Positions 27,723 to 37,762 of a stretch of 64,000 nucleotides of DNA are shown piece by piece. The stretch is from Desulfatirhabdium butyrativorans DSM 18734. GTDB taxonomy: Bacteria > Desulfobacterota > Desulfobacteria > Desulfobacterales > Desulfatirhabdiaceae. The translations under genes and the position numbers were made by a program. The stretch covers positions 168,218-232,217 of the forward strand of contig NZ_KE386986.1 in NCBI RefSeq assembly GCF_000429925.1, written 5' to 3'. Numbering within the stretch: position 1 is the first letter of the stretch; each line of letters starts with the position of its first letter. The notes beneath the pieces are model-generated. The model was not told the DNA's origin and did not search any database. It saw only the letters and a list, made by a program, of their open reading frames with translations.

Positions 27723-30700
27723 ATGGCCCATCGCTTGGAAATTGCACTCAAACCGGGGCTCTTCGATGCCGAAGGCGCATCCGTCCGGAAAAAGGCGCAG
27801 GAATATTTCGGTATCCCGCTTCGCTCGGTGCGCGCCATCCGCATCGTTACCCTCGACTGTGACCTGACAAGCGACCAGCTCGAACGGGTTCGCACCGATC
27901 TGTTCACCAATCCCGTCACCCAGGTTTCATCGCTTGCCCCCCTCGATCTGCCTTTCGACGGGTGCGTGTGGGTCGGTTTCCGGCCGGGCGTCCGGGACAA
28001 TCCGGGGGCGACAGCCATGGAGGCCATGGCGGATGTGCTGGGCGTCCACTTTCCAAAAGACGCCGGGGTGTATACGTCCAAGCGCTATTGCATCGAAAGC
28101 GATACCCCCATCGAGCGTGAAACGCTCGATCTGATCGCACGGGAGCTTCTGGCCAACGCCATCATCCAGCAGTGGAAGACGTTTCTGCCGCAGGAATGGA
28201 GCCCCTCCGAAGGCATCGGGATCATCCTGCCCAAGGTGAGGCTCGATCATACGCCAACCGTCTCCGTCATCTCCGTAGACAGCGATGAAACCCTTGCCCG
28301 GTTGAGCCGGGAAAGGAACCTGGCCCTGCAGCCGGAGGACATTCCGGTCATCCGCTCCTATTTCACCGACCCGGCCGTGCTGGCCGAGCGGAAAACGGTG
28401 GGGCTCTGCGATCCGACGGATGTGGAGCTCGAATACATTTCCCAGGCCAGAAGCGATCACTGCAACCACAATACGTTCCGGGGGCTTTTCCGCTACCATG
28501 ACCGGGAAACCGGCGAGACCCGAATCGTGGACAACCTCTTCAAGACCTGCATCCAGGAGCCGACGCTTGCATTGAAGGCCCAAAAGCCCTGGGTCGTGTC
28601 GGTCCTCTGGGACAATGCGGGAATCGGCCGCTTCGATACGGATCATGACTATGTCATTACGGGAGAAACCCACAATTCGCCGTCCAACATGGAGGCATAT
28701 GGCGGTGCGATCACCGGCATCGTCGGTGTGTATCGCGATCCGCTCGGCACAGGCAAAGGTTCCCGCCTGATCATGGGAAGCTACGGATTCTGTGTCGGCC
28801 CCCGGGACTATCGCGGGGAGCTCAGACCCCACCTGCACCCGAGAAGGCTTCTGGACGGCATCATCGAAGGGGTCCGGGACGGTGGCAACAAGAGCGGCAT
28901 TCCCACGCCTTTCGGGCAGGTGTTTTTCCATCCGGGGTACATGGGGAAGTGCCTCGTTTTCGTGACGGCCCTGGGACTCATGCCCAATCGGGTTCAGGGA
29001 AAGCCCTCCGCCGAAAAGACGACGAGTCCTGGCGATGTGATCGTGATGTGCGGCGGCAGGATCGGCAAAGACGGCATCCACGGTGTGACGGCGTCTTCCG
29101 AAGTCTTTTCGGAGCATACGCCTGCAGGCCATGTGCAGATCGGCGATCCGTACACGCAGAAGAAGATGCACGATTTTCTGATCGAGGCCCGGGACCTCGG
29201 GCTCATCCAGTTCGTGACGGACAACGGCGGCGGCGGTCTGTCCTCATCGATCGGGGAATCCGCCCGATTTTCCAACGGCTGCCATGTCGAACTGGAAAAG
29301 GCGCCGCTCAAATACGAGGGGCTCGATCAATGGGAAATCTGGGTGAGCGAGTCCCAGGAGCGGATGACGGTCGCCGTCAGGCCCGAAGATCTCGAGCGAT
29401 TTCTGGCGCTCTCCCGCCGCCATGCCGTCGAGAGCACCCCGATCGGGCGCTACACGGACAGCGGAAAACTGCACATCACCTATGCGGGTAAGACCTGCGC
29501 CCACATCGATCTGTCCTTTCTCGATTCCGGTTTTCCGCAGTGGCGCTTCGATGCCGAATGGCAAAGCCCGGTGCAGCGCGGGCTCACCGAGCCGGTTCTG
29601 GGCGAGCCCCGGGATTACAACCGCCTGCTGCTCGATCTGATGGCCGATCCGAATGTGTGCTCCAGGGAATGGATCGCCAGGCAATACGATCATGAAGTGC
29701 AGGGAACCAGCGCCATCAAGCCGCTGGTCGGCCGATTCCGGGATGTGCCGACGGATGCGGCGGTGATTCGTCCCGTGCTTGCATCGGATCGGGGACTTGC
29801 CTTTTCCCAGGCCCTGCTGCCGCTCTACAGCCGGATCGATGCGGCGGCCATGGTTTCCTGCGGCATCGACGAGGCCGTTCGCAGGCTTCTGGCCGTCGGG
29901 GGCGATCCGGATCACATCGGCGGAGTGGACAATTTCTGCTGGCCCAGCATCCAGTACGATCCCGTGCGCAATCCGGACGGGAAATTCAAGGCAGCCCAAC
30001 TGGTTCGGGCCTGCCTGGCCTTGCGGGAAATGTGCCTTGCCTACGGCATCCCGCTTCTCTCCGGCAAGGACAGCATGTACGTTGACGGGCATCTCCCGGG
30101 AGCCTACGGCGAAACCCACAAGGTTTCGGCACTGGAGACGATGCAGTTTTCGGCCGTATCGGTCGTTCACAGCATGGATCGCTGCCAGAGCATGGATCCG
30201 AAGGTCACCGGGGACAGCGTCTATGTGATCGGCCGGACGGCAAACGAGCTGGGCGGATCGCTCTACTACCATCGTTTCGGATATGTGGGCTGCAATGTCC
30301 CGAAAGTGGACGCCGCAGCCTTCTGGCCATCCTACCGGGCGCTGTCGCAGGCCCTCGATCGGGGGCTGGTTTCCGCAGTCCATGGGATTTACAGTGGCGG
30401 GCTCGGGATTCATGCCGCCCTGATGGCGATGGCCGGCGATCTGGGAATGGAGCTGGATCTTTCCGGGCTGCCGGTTTGCGAAGAATCCCTTCGGGCTGAT
30501 CAGGCCCTGTTTTCGGAATCCGCCGGCCGGTTTCTCGTAACCGTTTCTCCGCAGCGGAGCGCCGAATTCGAAGCCCTTTTCGACGGGCTTCCGGTGGCCC
30601 CCATCGGCCGGGTGACGCAGGAGGATGGCCCGTTCCGGGTGTATGGCGCCGATGGAAGCCTGCAGATCGATGTGCCGGTCGGGCGGCTCCGCGCTTCCTG

Positions 30701-30728
30701 GAAACGACCGTTTGGAGAGCTGATATGA
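27723..30728 (+). CDS. purL: Phosphoribosylformylglycinamidine synthase, PurS-PurL fusion subunit
   Basis: Synthetase subunit for step four of purine synthesis (FGAR to FGAM). The 1001-residue length, with an N-terminal region of about 200 residues before the core that includes PurS-like halves, points to a PurS-PurL fusion but without the glutaminase domain. The catalytic/ATP region G-E-T-H-N-S-P-S about residues 315-322 and D-N-G-G-G-G near 500 are present. A second half-domain starts near 690. The ammonia-producing subunit is supplied by the next gene, purQ, which overlaps by 4 bases. Confidence 0.93.
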   Translation: MAHRLEIALKPGLFDAEGASVRKKAQEYFGIPLRSVRAIRIVTLDCDLTSDQLERVRTDLFTNPVTQVSSLAPLDLPFDGCVWVGFRPGVRDNPGATAMEAMADVLGVHFPKDAGVYTSKRYCIESDTPIERETLDLIARELLANAIIQQWKTFLPQEWSPSEGIGIILPKVRLDHTPTVSVISVDSDETLARLSRERNLALQPEDIPVIRSYFTDPAVLAERKTVGLCDPTDVELEYISQARSDHCNHNTFRGLFRYHDRETGETRIVDNLFKTCIQEPTLALKAQKPWVVSVLWDNAGIGRFDTDHDYVITGETHNSPSNMEAYGGAITGIVGVYRDPLGTGKGSRLIMGSYGFCVGPRDYRGELRPHLHPRRLLDGIIEGVRDGGNKSGIPTPFGQVFFHPGYMGKCLVFVTALGLMPNRVQGKPSAEKTTSPGDVIVMCGGRIGKDGIHGVTASSEVFSEHTPAGHVQIGDPYTQKKMHDFLIEARDLGLIQFVTDNGGGGLSSSIGESARFSNGCHVELEKAPLKYEGLDQWEIWVSESQERMTVAVRPEDLERFLALSRRHAVESTPIGRYTDSGKLHITYAGKTCAHIDLSFLDSGFPQWRFDAEWQSPVQRGLTEPVLGEPRDYNRLLLDLMADPNVCSREWIARQYDHEVQGTSAIKPLVGRFRDVPTDAAVIRPVLASDRGLAFSQALLPLYSRIDAAAMVSCGIDEAVRRLLAVGGDPDHIGGVDNFCWPSIQYDPVRNPDGKFKAAQLVRACLALREMCLAYGIPLLSGKDSMYVDGHLPGAYGETHKVSALETMQFSAVSVVHSMDRCQSMDPKVTGDSVYVIGRTANELGGSLYYHRFGYVGCNVPKVDAAAFWPSYRALSQALDRGLVSAVHGIYSGGLGIHAALMAMAGDLGMELDLSGLPVCEESLRADQALFSESAGRFLVTVSPQRSAEFEALFDGLPVAPIGRVTQEDGPFRVYGADGSLQIDVPVGRLRASWKRPFGELI

Positions 30729-31540
30729 AACGACCTCGGGTTCTGGTGCTGACAGGATACGGATTGAACTGCGACATCGAAACGGCGTACGCCTTCGAAC
30801 TGGCAGGCGGCGACTCGGAGCGGGTCCACATCAATGCCCTGATCGAGCGCAGCGTTTCACTGGATGCCTTTGAGATTCTGGTGTTCGGCGGCGGGTTCAG
30901 TTGGGGGGACGATCACGGGGCTGGGGTGGTTCAGGCCGTGCGGATGGGGACCCATCTCGGGGATGCCATCCGGCGGTTCATCGATGCCGGAAATCTGGTC
31001 ATCGGCATCTGCAATGGATTCCAGACCCTGGTGAACATGGGGCTCCTGCCGGGATTCCACGGGCAATACGGCAGGCGGGAGGTTGCCCTGCTGCACAACG
31101 ACTGCGGCAATTTCCGGGATCAGTGGGTGCGGCTTCGCATTGAATCCGATTCTGCCTGCATCTGGACGCGGGGCATCGAACGGATCGATCTGCCGGTTCG
31201 CCACGGGGAGGGCAAGTTTTTTGCGGAGGCGGAGGTGATGGCTGCACTCGAGCAGAACCGCCAGATTGTCTGCCGCTATGCGCTGGCTGACGGGGGAGAT
31301 GCCAAAGGCGCATTTCCGGAAAACCCCAACGGCTCGCTTGCCGACATCGCCGGCATTTGTGACGGCACCGGCAGGGTGTTTGGCCTGATGCCGCACCCGG
31401 AAGCCTTCCACCATCCCACCCACCATCCCGACTGGACCCGCAACCGGGAATTCCGCAAGCGGGGAATCGCCGTCGATGAAACGATCGACGTGATGGGAAC
31501 CCGGATCTTCGAGAACGCGATCCGGTATTTCGAAGCCTGA
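30725..31540 (+). CDS. purQ: Phosphoribosylformylglycinamidine synthase, glutaminase subunit
   Basis: Class I glutamine amidotransferase that feeds ammonia to PurL. The 271-residue product has the nucleophile in G-I-C-N-G-F-Q near residues 93-99 and the catalytic His/Glu in M-P-H-P-E near residue 221. It is longer than the B. subtilis-type PurQ (about 227), resembling the glutaminase domain of the one-chain enzyme. Its ATG lies in the purL stop (ATGA), suggesting equal synthesis of the two subunits. Confidence 0.94.
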   Translation: MKRPRVLVLTGYGLNCDIETAYAFELAGGDSERVHINALIERSVSLDAFEILVFGGGFSWGDDHGAGVVQAVRMGTHLGDAIRRFIDAGNLVIGICNGFQTLVNMGLLPGFHGQYGRREVALLHNDCGNFRDQWVRLRIESDSACIWTRGIERIDLPVRHGEGKFFAEAEVMAALEQNRQIVCRYALADGGDAKGAFPENPNGSLADIAGICDGTGRVFGLMPHPEAFHHPTHHPDWTRNREFRKRGIAVDETIDVMGTRIFENAIRYFEA

Positions 31541-31541
31541 A

Positions 31542-32873
31542 ATGGCCCCTTCCTTCAAACTGGTGACGCTGGGCTGCAAGGTCAACCAGTGCGAATCCGA
31601 AGAACTTGCGGCTGCCCTTGCGGCGATGGGGCTCGGTCGGGTGGATGCCGGCAGGGATGCCGACATCTGCATCGTCAACACCTGCGCCGTCACCCAGCGG
31701 GCGGCGATGCAGTGCAGGCAGGCCATCCGGCACGAGGTGAGCGGCAACCCCCATGTCCGGGTGATCGTCACCGGCTGCTACGCTCAGACCGATCCCGGGG
31801 CCTTGCTCCGGATTGCCGGTGTGGAACGGGTGATCGGAAACGATCGCAAGAACCAGCTGCCCGCCGTCGTGGCAGAGCTGATCGGCGCAGACGGCGCATG
31901 CGGGTGCGCCGGAGCGGCGGGCCCGGCTGAGGCAGGGGATCGGCAACCGGGTCATCCGGCGCAGCACCGCACCCGCGCCTTTCTCAAGATTCAGGACGGA
32001 TGCAACAGTTTCTGCACGTATTGCATCGTACCCTATGCCCGGGGCCGGAGCCGGAGCATTGCGCCATCGGCCGTTCTGGCCGCCATCGCTGCATTCGAGG
32101 CGGCAGGTCACCGGGAAGTGGTGCTGACCGGGATCCATATCGGCCGCTACGGTCAGGATCTCGATCCAGCCATTGATCTCTATGCGTTGCTTGCCCGCAT
32201 TCTGGAAGCCCGGTTTTCGCTGCGCATCCGGCTCAGTTCCATCGAGCCTGCCGAGCTGAGCGATGGCATCATCGGGCTGATGGCTGAAAACGAGGTGTTT
32301 TGCCCGCATGTTCACATCCCGCTGCAAAGCGGGGATGACGGCATCCTGAAAGCCATGCACCGGCCCTACGACGCCCGGCAATTTGCCGATGTGGTCCGCC
32401 GCATCCGCGGCGCGATGCCCCATGCAGCCATCGGCTCGGATGTGCTTGTCGGGTTTCCGGGTGAAACGGCCGAAGCTTTCGCCAATACCCGGTCATTGAT
32501 CGAAAGCCTGCCCATCACCTATCTGCATGTGTTCCCGTTCTCCAGAAGACCCGGCACTGCGGCATGGCATCTGCCGGATCGGGTGGATGCGGACATCATC
32601 AAAAGCCGCTGCGCCATGCTTCGCACGGTCGGCAAGCGGAAAAAGGCGGAGTTCTGCCAAAGCCTCACCGGGACAACAACGACGGTGCTGATCGAATCGA
32701 AAAACGATCCCCGGACGGGCTGGTCCCGGGGGCTTTCCCCGCATTACCAGAACGTGTTGATCGAAGATCGATGCGATCTGGCCGAAAACCGGCTTGTCGA
32801 TGTCCGGATCGTGGCTTCCCGGGGAGAATCGCTTATCGGCAGGCTGATTGGCGTTGACGGTGCAACCGTCTGA
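31542..32873 (+). CDS. mtaB: tRNA t6A37 methylthiotransferase MtaB
   Basis: Radical-SAM enzyme that turns t6A37 into ms2t6A37 in tRNAs reading ANN codons. The 443-residue product has the N-terminal cluster-binding cysteines (L-G-C-K-V-N-Q-C-E near residue 10, N-T-C-A-V-T near 46, G-C-Y-A near 77), the radical-SAM C-x3-C-x2-C in G-C-N-S-F-C-T-Y-C near 154-162, and a C-terminal TRAM-like domain (about 375-440). The C-x-V-N-Q-x-E start is the MtaB subgroup mark. It begins one base after purQ. Confidence 0.92.
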   Translation: MAPSFKLVTLGCKVNQCESEELAAALAAMGLGRVDAGRDADICIVNTCAVTQRAAMQCRQAIRHEVSGNPHVRVIVTGCYAQTDPGALLRIAGVERVIGNDRKNQLPAVVAELIGADGACGCAGAAGPAEAGDRQPGHPAQHRTRAFLKIQDGCNSFCTYCIVPYARGRSRSIAPSAVLAAIAAFEAAGHREVVLTGIHIGRYGQDLDPAIDLYALLARILEARFSLRIRLSSIEPAELSDGIIGLMAENEVFCPHVHIPLQSGDDGILKAMHRPYDARQFADVVRRIRGAMPHAAIGSDVLVGFPGETAEAFANTRSLIESLPITYLHVFPFSRRPGTAAWHLPDRVDADIIKSRCAMLRTVGKRKKAEFCQSLTGTTTTVLIESKNDPRTGWSRGLSPHYQNVLIEDRCDLAENRLVDVRIVASRGESLIGRLIGVDGATV

Positions 32874-32891
32874 CTGGGAGATTGGAGAGCG

Positions 32892-33581
32892 ATGGAACTC
32901 GAGCGGGACATGATCCGCCAGTATGCGGGCGAGGCCGGAAGGCGCTACCACGATGCGGTTCACGGCATTCCCGAAAAAGCCTATCCCTGGCTTGCCCGGA
33001 TTCGAGGGGACAAATTCCGCGGTTGGATCGTCTCTTCGGACGTTGTGCTGGAGTATGGGGTCGGCATGGGGTGGAATCTGGCGCGGATGCGCTGTGAACG
33101 GCGCCTCGGATATGATCTTGCCGATCATCTCGAACCCGTGCTCGAACGCTCCGGCATCGAATTCGTCCGGGATCTGAACCTGGTGCCGGATGCCTCCGTC
33201 GATGTCGTCCTCTGCCACCATGTGCTGGAGCATACCGCCAACCCGCCGGAGGTTCTGGCGGCAATCCGGCGGATACTGAAGAGCGGTGGCAGGCTGATCC
33301 TGGTCGTACCCCATGAAACGGGGAAAAAGTACCACCGGTACGATCCTGCCGAACCGAATCACCATCTGTATTCCTGGAATGTCCAGACGCTCGGCAATCT
33401 GGCGGGCAGATGCGGTTTCCAGATCGTTCAGGCTTCGATGAAACGCTATGGCTATGACCGGTTTGCGGCCGTATGGGCGGAAAGACTCCGCATGGGGGAA
33501 ACCGGTTTTCGCCTGTTGCGGAGCCTGCTGCAGCGGATCATACCGTTGTATGAAGTATTTCTGGTTGTACGCAAGCCTTGA
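32892..33581 (+). CDS. Class I SAM-dependent methyltransferase
   Basis: A 229-residue protein with a SAM-binding motif L-E-Y-G-V-G-M-G-W-N near residues 54-63 and motif D-V-V-L-C-H-H-V-L-E-H near 107-117, followed by L-K-S-G-G-R-L-I-L-V-V-P. The fold and H-V-L-E-H motif fit the methyltransferase type 11 family; the substrate is unknown. GGAGAG lies just before the ATG at 32892. It is likely cotranscribed with mtaB, 18 bases upstream. Confidence 0.85.
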   Translation: MELERDMIRQYAGEAGRRYHDAVHGIPEKAYPWLARIRGDKFRGWIVSSDVVLEYGVGMGWNLARMRCERRLGYDLADHLEPVLERSGIEFVRDLNLVPDASVDVVLCHHVLEHTANPPEVLAAIRRILKSGGRLILVVPHETGKKYHRYDPAEPNHHLYSWNVQTLGNLAGRCGFQIVQASMKRYGYDRFAAVWAERLRMGETGFRLLRSLLQRIIPLYEVFLVVRKP

Positions 33582-33787
33582 CTGGGCTGACAGGAAGGCT
33601 TTGTGATCGGGACCGCCAGGTGCCGAACCATCTCCATTCTTGCTGGCATCTGGATAACCATTTTCAGGCAAACATCCATCGGTCATGAGACCGATCTGAA
33701 CAAATCGGCGCCAACCCGAGCGCAAAAACGCCTCATCCCGTCTCATTTGTTCCGGCGCCGCCAAAAGGCCAACGGAGTGACGATGAC

Positions 33788-35113
33788 ATGCGAAACGTGC
33801 TGCTCTTCTCCGCTTTACTGTTGCTGGGCCTGATCGGGTCCCAGTCGCTGCCCCACCTCATCGGTCCCGCCTACGCGGTCTTTGGCGATGCCGTCCGGAT
33901 CCTCACCATGATCGGCCTGTCCTTCATCATGATCCATGTGGGATATGAATTCGACATCGACAAGTCCAACCTCGGACATTACGGCTGGGACTACTTCGTC
34001 GCGTTTACGGCCGCCAGTTTCCCCTGGATTCTGGTGACGCTTTACTTTGTGTTTGTGCTGCTTCCGGCGGAGTACTGGTGGACACTGGCTGCGTGGAAGG
34101 AAACCCTTCTGGCAGGGCGATTCGCTGCGCCGACTTCTGCGGGTGTTCTCTTTTCGATGCTTGCCGCCGCCGGTCTTGGGGCGACATGGCTGTACCGCAA
34201 GGCGCGGATCCTGGCGATTTTCGACGATCTGGACACTGTCCTGCTCATGATTCCGCTCAAGATGCTGATGATCGGTCTCGCCTGGCAGCTTGGCGTGATT
34301 GTCGTGGTCATGGTGCTCATGCTCGCCGTGGCCTATATCCTGTTGCATCGGGTTCGCATTCCCATCACCTGGCCATGGGTTCTGGGCTACGCCGCCGGCA
34401 TCACGGTGATCAGCGAACTGGTCTACAAGAGCTCCATCCTGATCGACGATTCCGTGCCCATTCACATCGAAGTGCTGTTGCCCGCATTCGTTTTGGGGTG
34501 CGCCGTTGCCTACACCGGAAACGGATCGGGCGGTTCCGGGGAACATCGGCATGCGCATGCCGCAATCGAAACGAAAACCGAAAAGCGTGTCGCCAAGATC
34601 GTTGCAGCCGTATTCATGGTGATGGTCGGTCTGTCGATGCCGGGCATTGTCGGAAACGATCTCGCCCTGCAAGAGAAACCGGTTGCCGCGGATGCCGCAT
34701 CCACACTTCATGCCGCCGGATCACCCGATGCAACCGGTAGCGCCCGAAAAGCAGGGACAACGGACCAGGTAGGACGCATCAGCTCGAGCCAGCCTTCGAT
34801 GGGCTGGCTGCAACTGGCTTTGCATGTGATGGGAATCACGTTCGTTTCCAACCTGGGCAAGATGTTCATCGCATTCTGCTACCGCAGGGAGGCCCACTGG
34901 CGGGAGCGGCTGGCCGTTGCGATCGGCATGTGGCCGCGCGGCGAAGTGGGGGCAGGGGTGCTGGTCATTTCCATGAGTTATGGAATTGGCGGCCCGATTG
35001 TCACCATTGCCATGCTGAGTTTGACCCTGAACCTGCTGTTGACCGGGGTATTCATTTACATCGTCCGGTTTCTGACCAGACCGCTTCCGGGCTATGGAGA
35101 AATTGAAGGGTGA
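33788..35113 (+). CDS. Cation:proton antiporter family membrane protein
   Basis: A 441-residue polytopic membrane protein with about eleven to twelve hydrophobic segments. The region F-A-A-P-T-S-A-G-V-L-F followed by A-I-F-D-D-L-D-T-V-L-L-M resembles the CPA (Na+/H+ antiporter) core. There is a hydrophilic loop of about residues 240-340 rich in H, A, T and S, including H-R-H-A-H-A. The ion specificity is not deducible. No close operon partner; about 200 bases without a good gene precede it and repeats follow. Confidence 0.75.
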   Translation: MRNVLLFSALLLLGLIGSQSLPHLIGPAYAVFGDAVRILTMIGLSFIMIHVGYEFDIDKSNLGHYGWDYFVAFTAASFPWILVTLYFVFVLLPAEYWWTLAAWKETLLAGRFAAPTSAGVLFSMLAAAGLGATWLYRKARILAIFDDLDTVLLMIPLKMLMIGLAWQLGVIVVVMVLMLAVAYILLHRVRIPITWPWVLGYAAGITVISELVYKSSILIDDSVPIHIEVLLPAFVLGCAVAYTGNGSGGSGEHRHAHAAIETKTEKRVAKIVAAVFMVMVGLSMPGIVGNDLALQEKPVAADAASTLHAAGSPDATGSARKAGTTDQVGRISSSQPSMGWLQLALHVMGITFVSNLGKMFIAFCYRREAHWRERLAVAIGMWPRGEVGAGVLVISMSYGIGGPIVTIAMLSLTLNLLLTGVFIYIVRFLTRPLPGYGEIEG

Positions 35114-35222
35114 AGCGATCTGGTGAACCAATTGCAAAAGTCCTTCTGCACCATTTCCACGGGACGCGGAAATCGAGAGTCGAGAGTCAGAAGTCAGAAG
35201 AAAAGTGGATGACTCTTCTATC
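35114..35222. other. Short spacer with imperfect heptamer repeats after the antiporter gene
   Basis: Contains GAGAGTC/AGAAGTC-type imperfect heptamers (about 35174-35205), related in style to the TGACTCC arrays elsewhere. No gene or terminator recognised. Confidence 0.4.
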
Positions 35223-35523
35223 TAGTGCCTGAACGGAAAAACCGTTTTGGGTACAACCTGAGCCGGAGGGCAGGCTGTTTTGCGATACAGCGGGAACTTG
35301 TCTGAAGCCGCCGGAGATCGTTGGGCCGGGCGTTCTCCAGGAGAAGGCTCGATATAAACCCCTCATTCATTGGATTCGGCTTTTCTGGACGGATCCGGGC
35401 CCGCCCGGCCCTTACGATATCGGGCGGCTGTCCTGTGTTCCGCAGGATTTCACGCTGTATCGCAAAATTGCCTGCCCTCCGGCGGCGCGCTGCTCCGAAC
35501 AGGGGCTTTCCGTTCAGACACTA
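35223..35523 (-). repeat. Complete MITE-like repeat family A (inverted copy)
   Basis: About 301 bp with ends TAGTGCCTGAACGGAAAAAC and (reverse complement of right end) TAGTGTCTGAACGGAAAGCC. Internal order is the reverse complement of the copies at 19954 and 46383. Translation frames across it (about 70 residues) also appear in the other copies and are not credible genes. Confidence 0.85.
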
Positions 35524-35570
35524 TCTACGTGAGTCGCCCCGGGAATGGTAAAATGTACAAGACGGCGCTG

Positions 35571-35795
35571 CTTCTTCATGTTCTCTTCATGATGGCGTTA
35601 TAAGATAGCGCCAAAAGGCAGGGACAAGACGTTGGTCGTCTTGTTGATTGGACTGCCGAAATCTGATTGAGAACAGGAGGTAGCGTCATGAAGCGAAAAT
35701 AGATTGCCATCGTTGGAAGTTGCGCCTTGGCTCTTCTTGCCTGCCTGCAGGCGGATTGCCGCCCCAAATAGGGAATTTCCGTTCAGCCACTATTT
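35571..35795 (+). pseudogene. Truncated duplicate of the PepSY gene start and its leader
   Basis: Bases 35571-35740 are a near copy of 43371-43540, the leader and first codons of the PepSY gene. The leader hairpin (CAAGACG...CGTCTTG), ribosome site AGGAGG and start ATG (35688) are kept, but codon 5 is TAG instead of TGG. After about 17 codons the match ends, and a right-end fragment of repeat A follows (CCCCAAATAGGGAATTTCCG to 35795). It is therefore a dead remnant. Confidence 0.8.
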
Positions 35796-35971
35796 CGATT
35801 TGCCTCCTTATGTCATTTTGACTACCACCCTTCCCAAAACTGAATCCGAGATTCAGGGGTTTTGCAATTACCTTGAATGAAATGTGGAAAGCGCGCCTGA
35901 ACGAATCCTCTGGACATGTCCAGGACCCTCCTCTCGCATGGGTGAAAACCGTTTCCTCCGGAGTCCGATTC

Positions 35972-37762
35972 ATGATGTATCCGAAGAGTCTGCAGCAGCG
36001 GCTTGCATTGTTTATCCTGCTGCCGGTTTGTCTGCTGCTCGTACTGATGGGTGTTGCCGGGTTTGTTTATACACGGGAGAAGCTGATTTCGGAATGGCGG
36101 GTTGCGACTATCCTCCAGTTGCAATTGGCCGCACACCGGGTGGACATGCTCCTGGCTCCTGTCAAGCACCAAATCACCAGCATCAACAACGATGACGGGG
36201 CTGAAGGCATTCCGAAGGAGGTTTTCGACTGGAGCCTTGCCCGACTCGCACAGCAGCGTGGGGTGGAAAGGGTCATCCTAAGCTGGTTGCACACCCCTTC
36301 GATCCGGCAACCGGAAAACGATTCTTCCCGGCCTGAGCGCATCGATCACATCACCGAACCCCACTTTTCAAATTTCGTCGAAGACAGAAGTATTTCCCTC
36401 ATTTCCCAGGTTATGAAAGATCGCACACCCGTCGGCCAGATCGAAGTCGTCCTCAGTTACGAATATCTGATTCAGGATATGATCCACTCCGGCTGGTGGC
36501 GCAGCAGCAAGGCATTTCTGGTGGACGATTCGGGTAAAATCCTGATCAGCGCCAATGCAGCGGACCGTGAGTGGCTCGGCGAAACCGGGGATCCGCTCGA
36601 AATTAAAACGCGCCAGGCCATGCAGACATCCGCTTCCGGAACGCTTATGGACGACGATATGCCCCCGGACGAAGTCTGCGGGTATTTCAGACTGGAAGAG
36701 GCCCCATGGGCCGTCGTTATGATCGCGCCAGGCCGGAAAATCCTTGCGCCTGTCACCCGTTTTCAATATGGCTATGTGTCGATCGCCATCGTATTTGTCA
36801 TCCTGATTCTCGTTCTGATCCGGGTGGTGGCAGGCCGCAGCGTTGCCACGATCCGGGCGGTATCCCGTGCAGCCAAGACAGTGGCGGGGGGAAATTACGA
36901 TTGCTGCATGGAAAATGGTCGCGAAGACGAGCTCGGCGAACTTGTCCGGAGCTTCAACGCAATGGTTTCCCAGCTTCAAGAGCGAATCCGGCTCAAAGAG
37001 GCGATGGACTTGGCCATGGAAGTGCAGCAGAGCCTGCTTCCCGGCGCCTCCCTGCGGCTTGACGGGATTGAAATCGCAGGCAGAAGCCTCTATTGTGAGG
37101 AAACCGGTGGGGATTATTTCGATTTCCTGATGTCCGCAGAGACCCACGGCAGAAAAGTCAGCGTCATTGTGGGCGACGTCGTCGGTCATGGCATTTCTGC
37201 GGCTTTGCTCATGACCACCGTGCGCGCATTGCTGCGCTGCAGGCTCTCCCTGCCGGGAGGACTTGCCGAGGTCATGGGAGACGTGAACCGGCTCCTGTGC
37301 GAGGATACCGAAAGTTCCGGCAGCTTCATGACAATCCTGTGTGTGATGTTCGACATGGAAAAGCGGGAAGCACAATGGGTGCGAGCCGGGCACGATCCCG
37401 GCCTGTTGTACGATCCTTCCGATGGCAGCTTTCTTGAACTGTCAGGGAGCGGGATGGCACTTGGCATCGACAAGGACTGCATATATGAAGCAAACAGCCG
37501 GAAGAATCTCAGGAGCGGTCAACTGTTGCTGTTCGGTACGGACGGTATCTGGGAGGCCCGCAACGATCATGGGGAAATGTTCGGAAAAAAACGCCTCATG
37601 GATCTGATCCGATCGAACGCTGACGCTGGCGTTGAGGATCTGGTCGATATCATCATTCGGAACGTCAGGGAATTTCAACAATCCGTGAGGCAGGAAGACG
37701 ATATCACGCTGGTGGCCATCCGGATCAATGATGGCCTTACAGAGGAGGAACAGGTTCCATGA
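35972..37762 (+). CDS. Membrane SpoIIE-family protein serine phosphatase with HAMP domain
   Basis: A 596-residue sensor-type PP2C phosphatase. TM1 about residues 10-32, extracytoplasmic sensor region about 33-262 (dCache-like size), TM2 about 264-286, HAMP about 288-345, then the SpoIIE/RsbU-type phosphatase domain with G-G-D-Y-F-D near 380, V-G-D-V-V-G-H-G-I near 400 and G-T-D-G-I-W-E-A near 520 (metal aspartates). Such proteins usually dephosphorylate anti-sigma-factor antagonists; no such partner is nearby. The ATG at 35972 is preferred, 8 bases after GGAG. It overlaps the TolC gene by 4 bases. Confidence 0.88.
   Translation: MMYPKSLQQRLALFILLPVCLLLVLMGVAGFVYTREKLISEWRVATILQLQLAAHRVDMLLAPVKHQITSINNDDGAEGIPKEVFDWSLARLAQQRGVERVILSWLHTPSIRQPENDSSRPERIDHITEPHFSNFVEDRSISLISQVMKDRTPVGQIEVVLSYEYLIQDMIHSGWWRSSKAFLVDDSGKILISANAADREWLGETGDPLEIKTRQAMQTSASGTLMDDDMPPDEVCGYFRLEEAPWAVVMIAPGRKILAPVTRFQYGYVSIAIVFVILILVLIRVVAGRSVATIRAVSRAAKTVAGGNYDCCMENGREDELGELVRSFNAMVSQLQERIRLKEAMDLAMEVQQSLLPGASLRLDGIEIAGRSLYCEETGGDYFDFLMSAETHGRKVSVIVGDVVGHGISAALLMTTVRALLRCRLSLPGGLAEVMGDVNRLLCEDTESSGSFMTILCVMFDMEKREAQWVRAGHDPGLLYDPSDGSFLELSGSGMALGIDKDCIYEANSRKNLRSGQLLLFGTDGIWEARNDHGEMFGKKRLMDLIRSNADAGVEDLVDIIIRNVREFQQSVRQEDDITLVAIRINDGLTEEEQVP

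Noticed and set aside
33603..33833. Small open frame before the antiporter gene
   Set aside because: No ribosome site, no protein pattern, and it overlaps the start of a clear gene.
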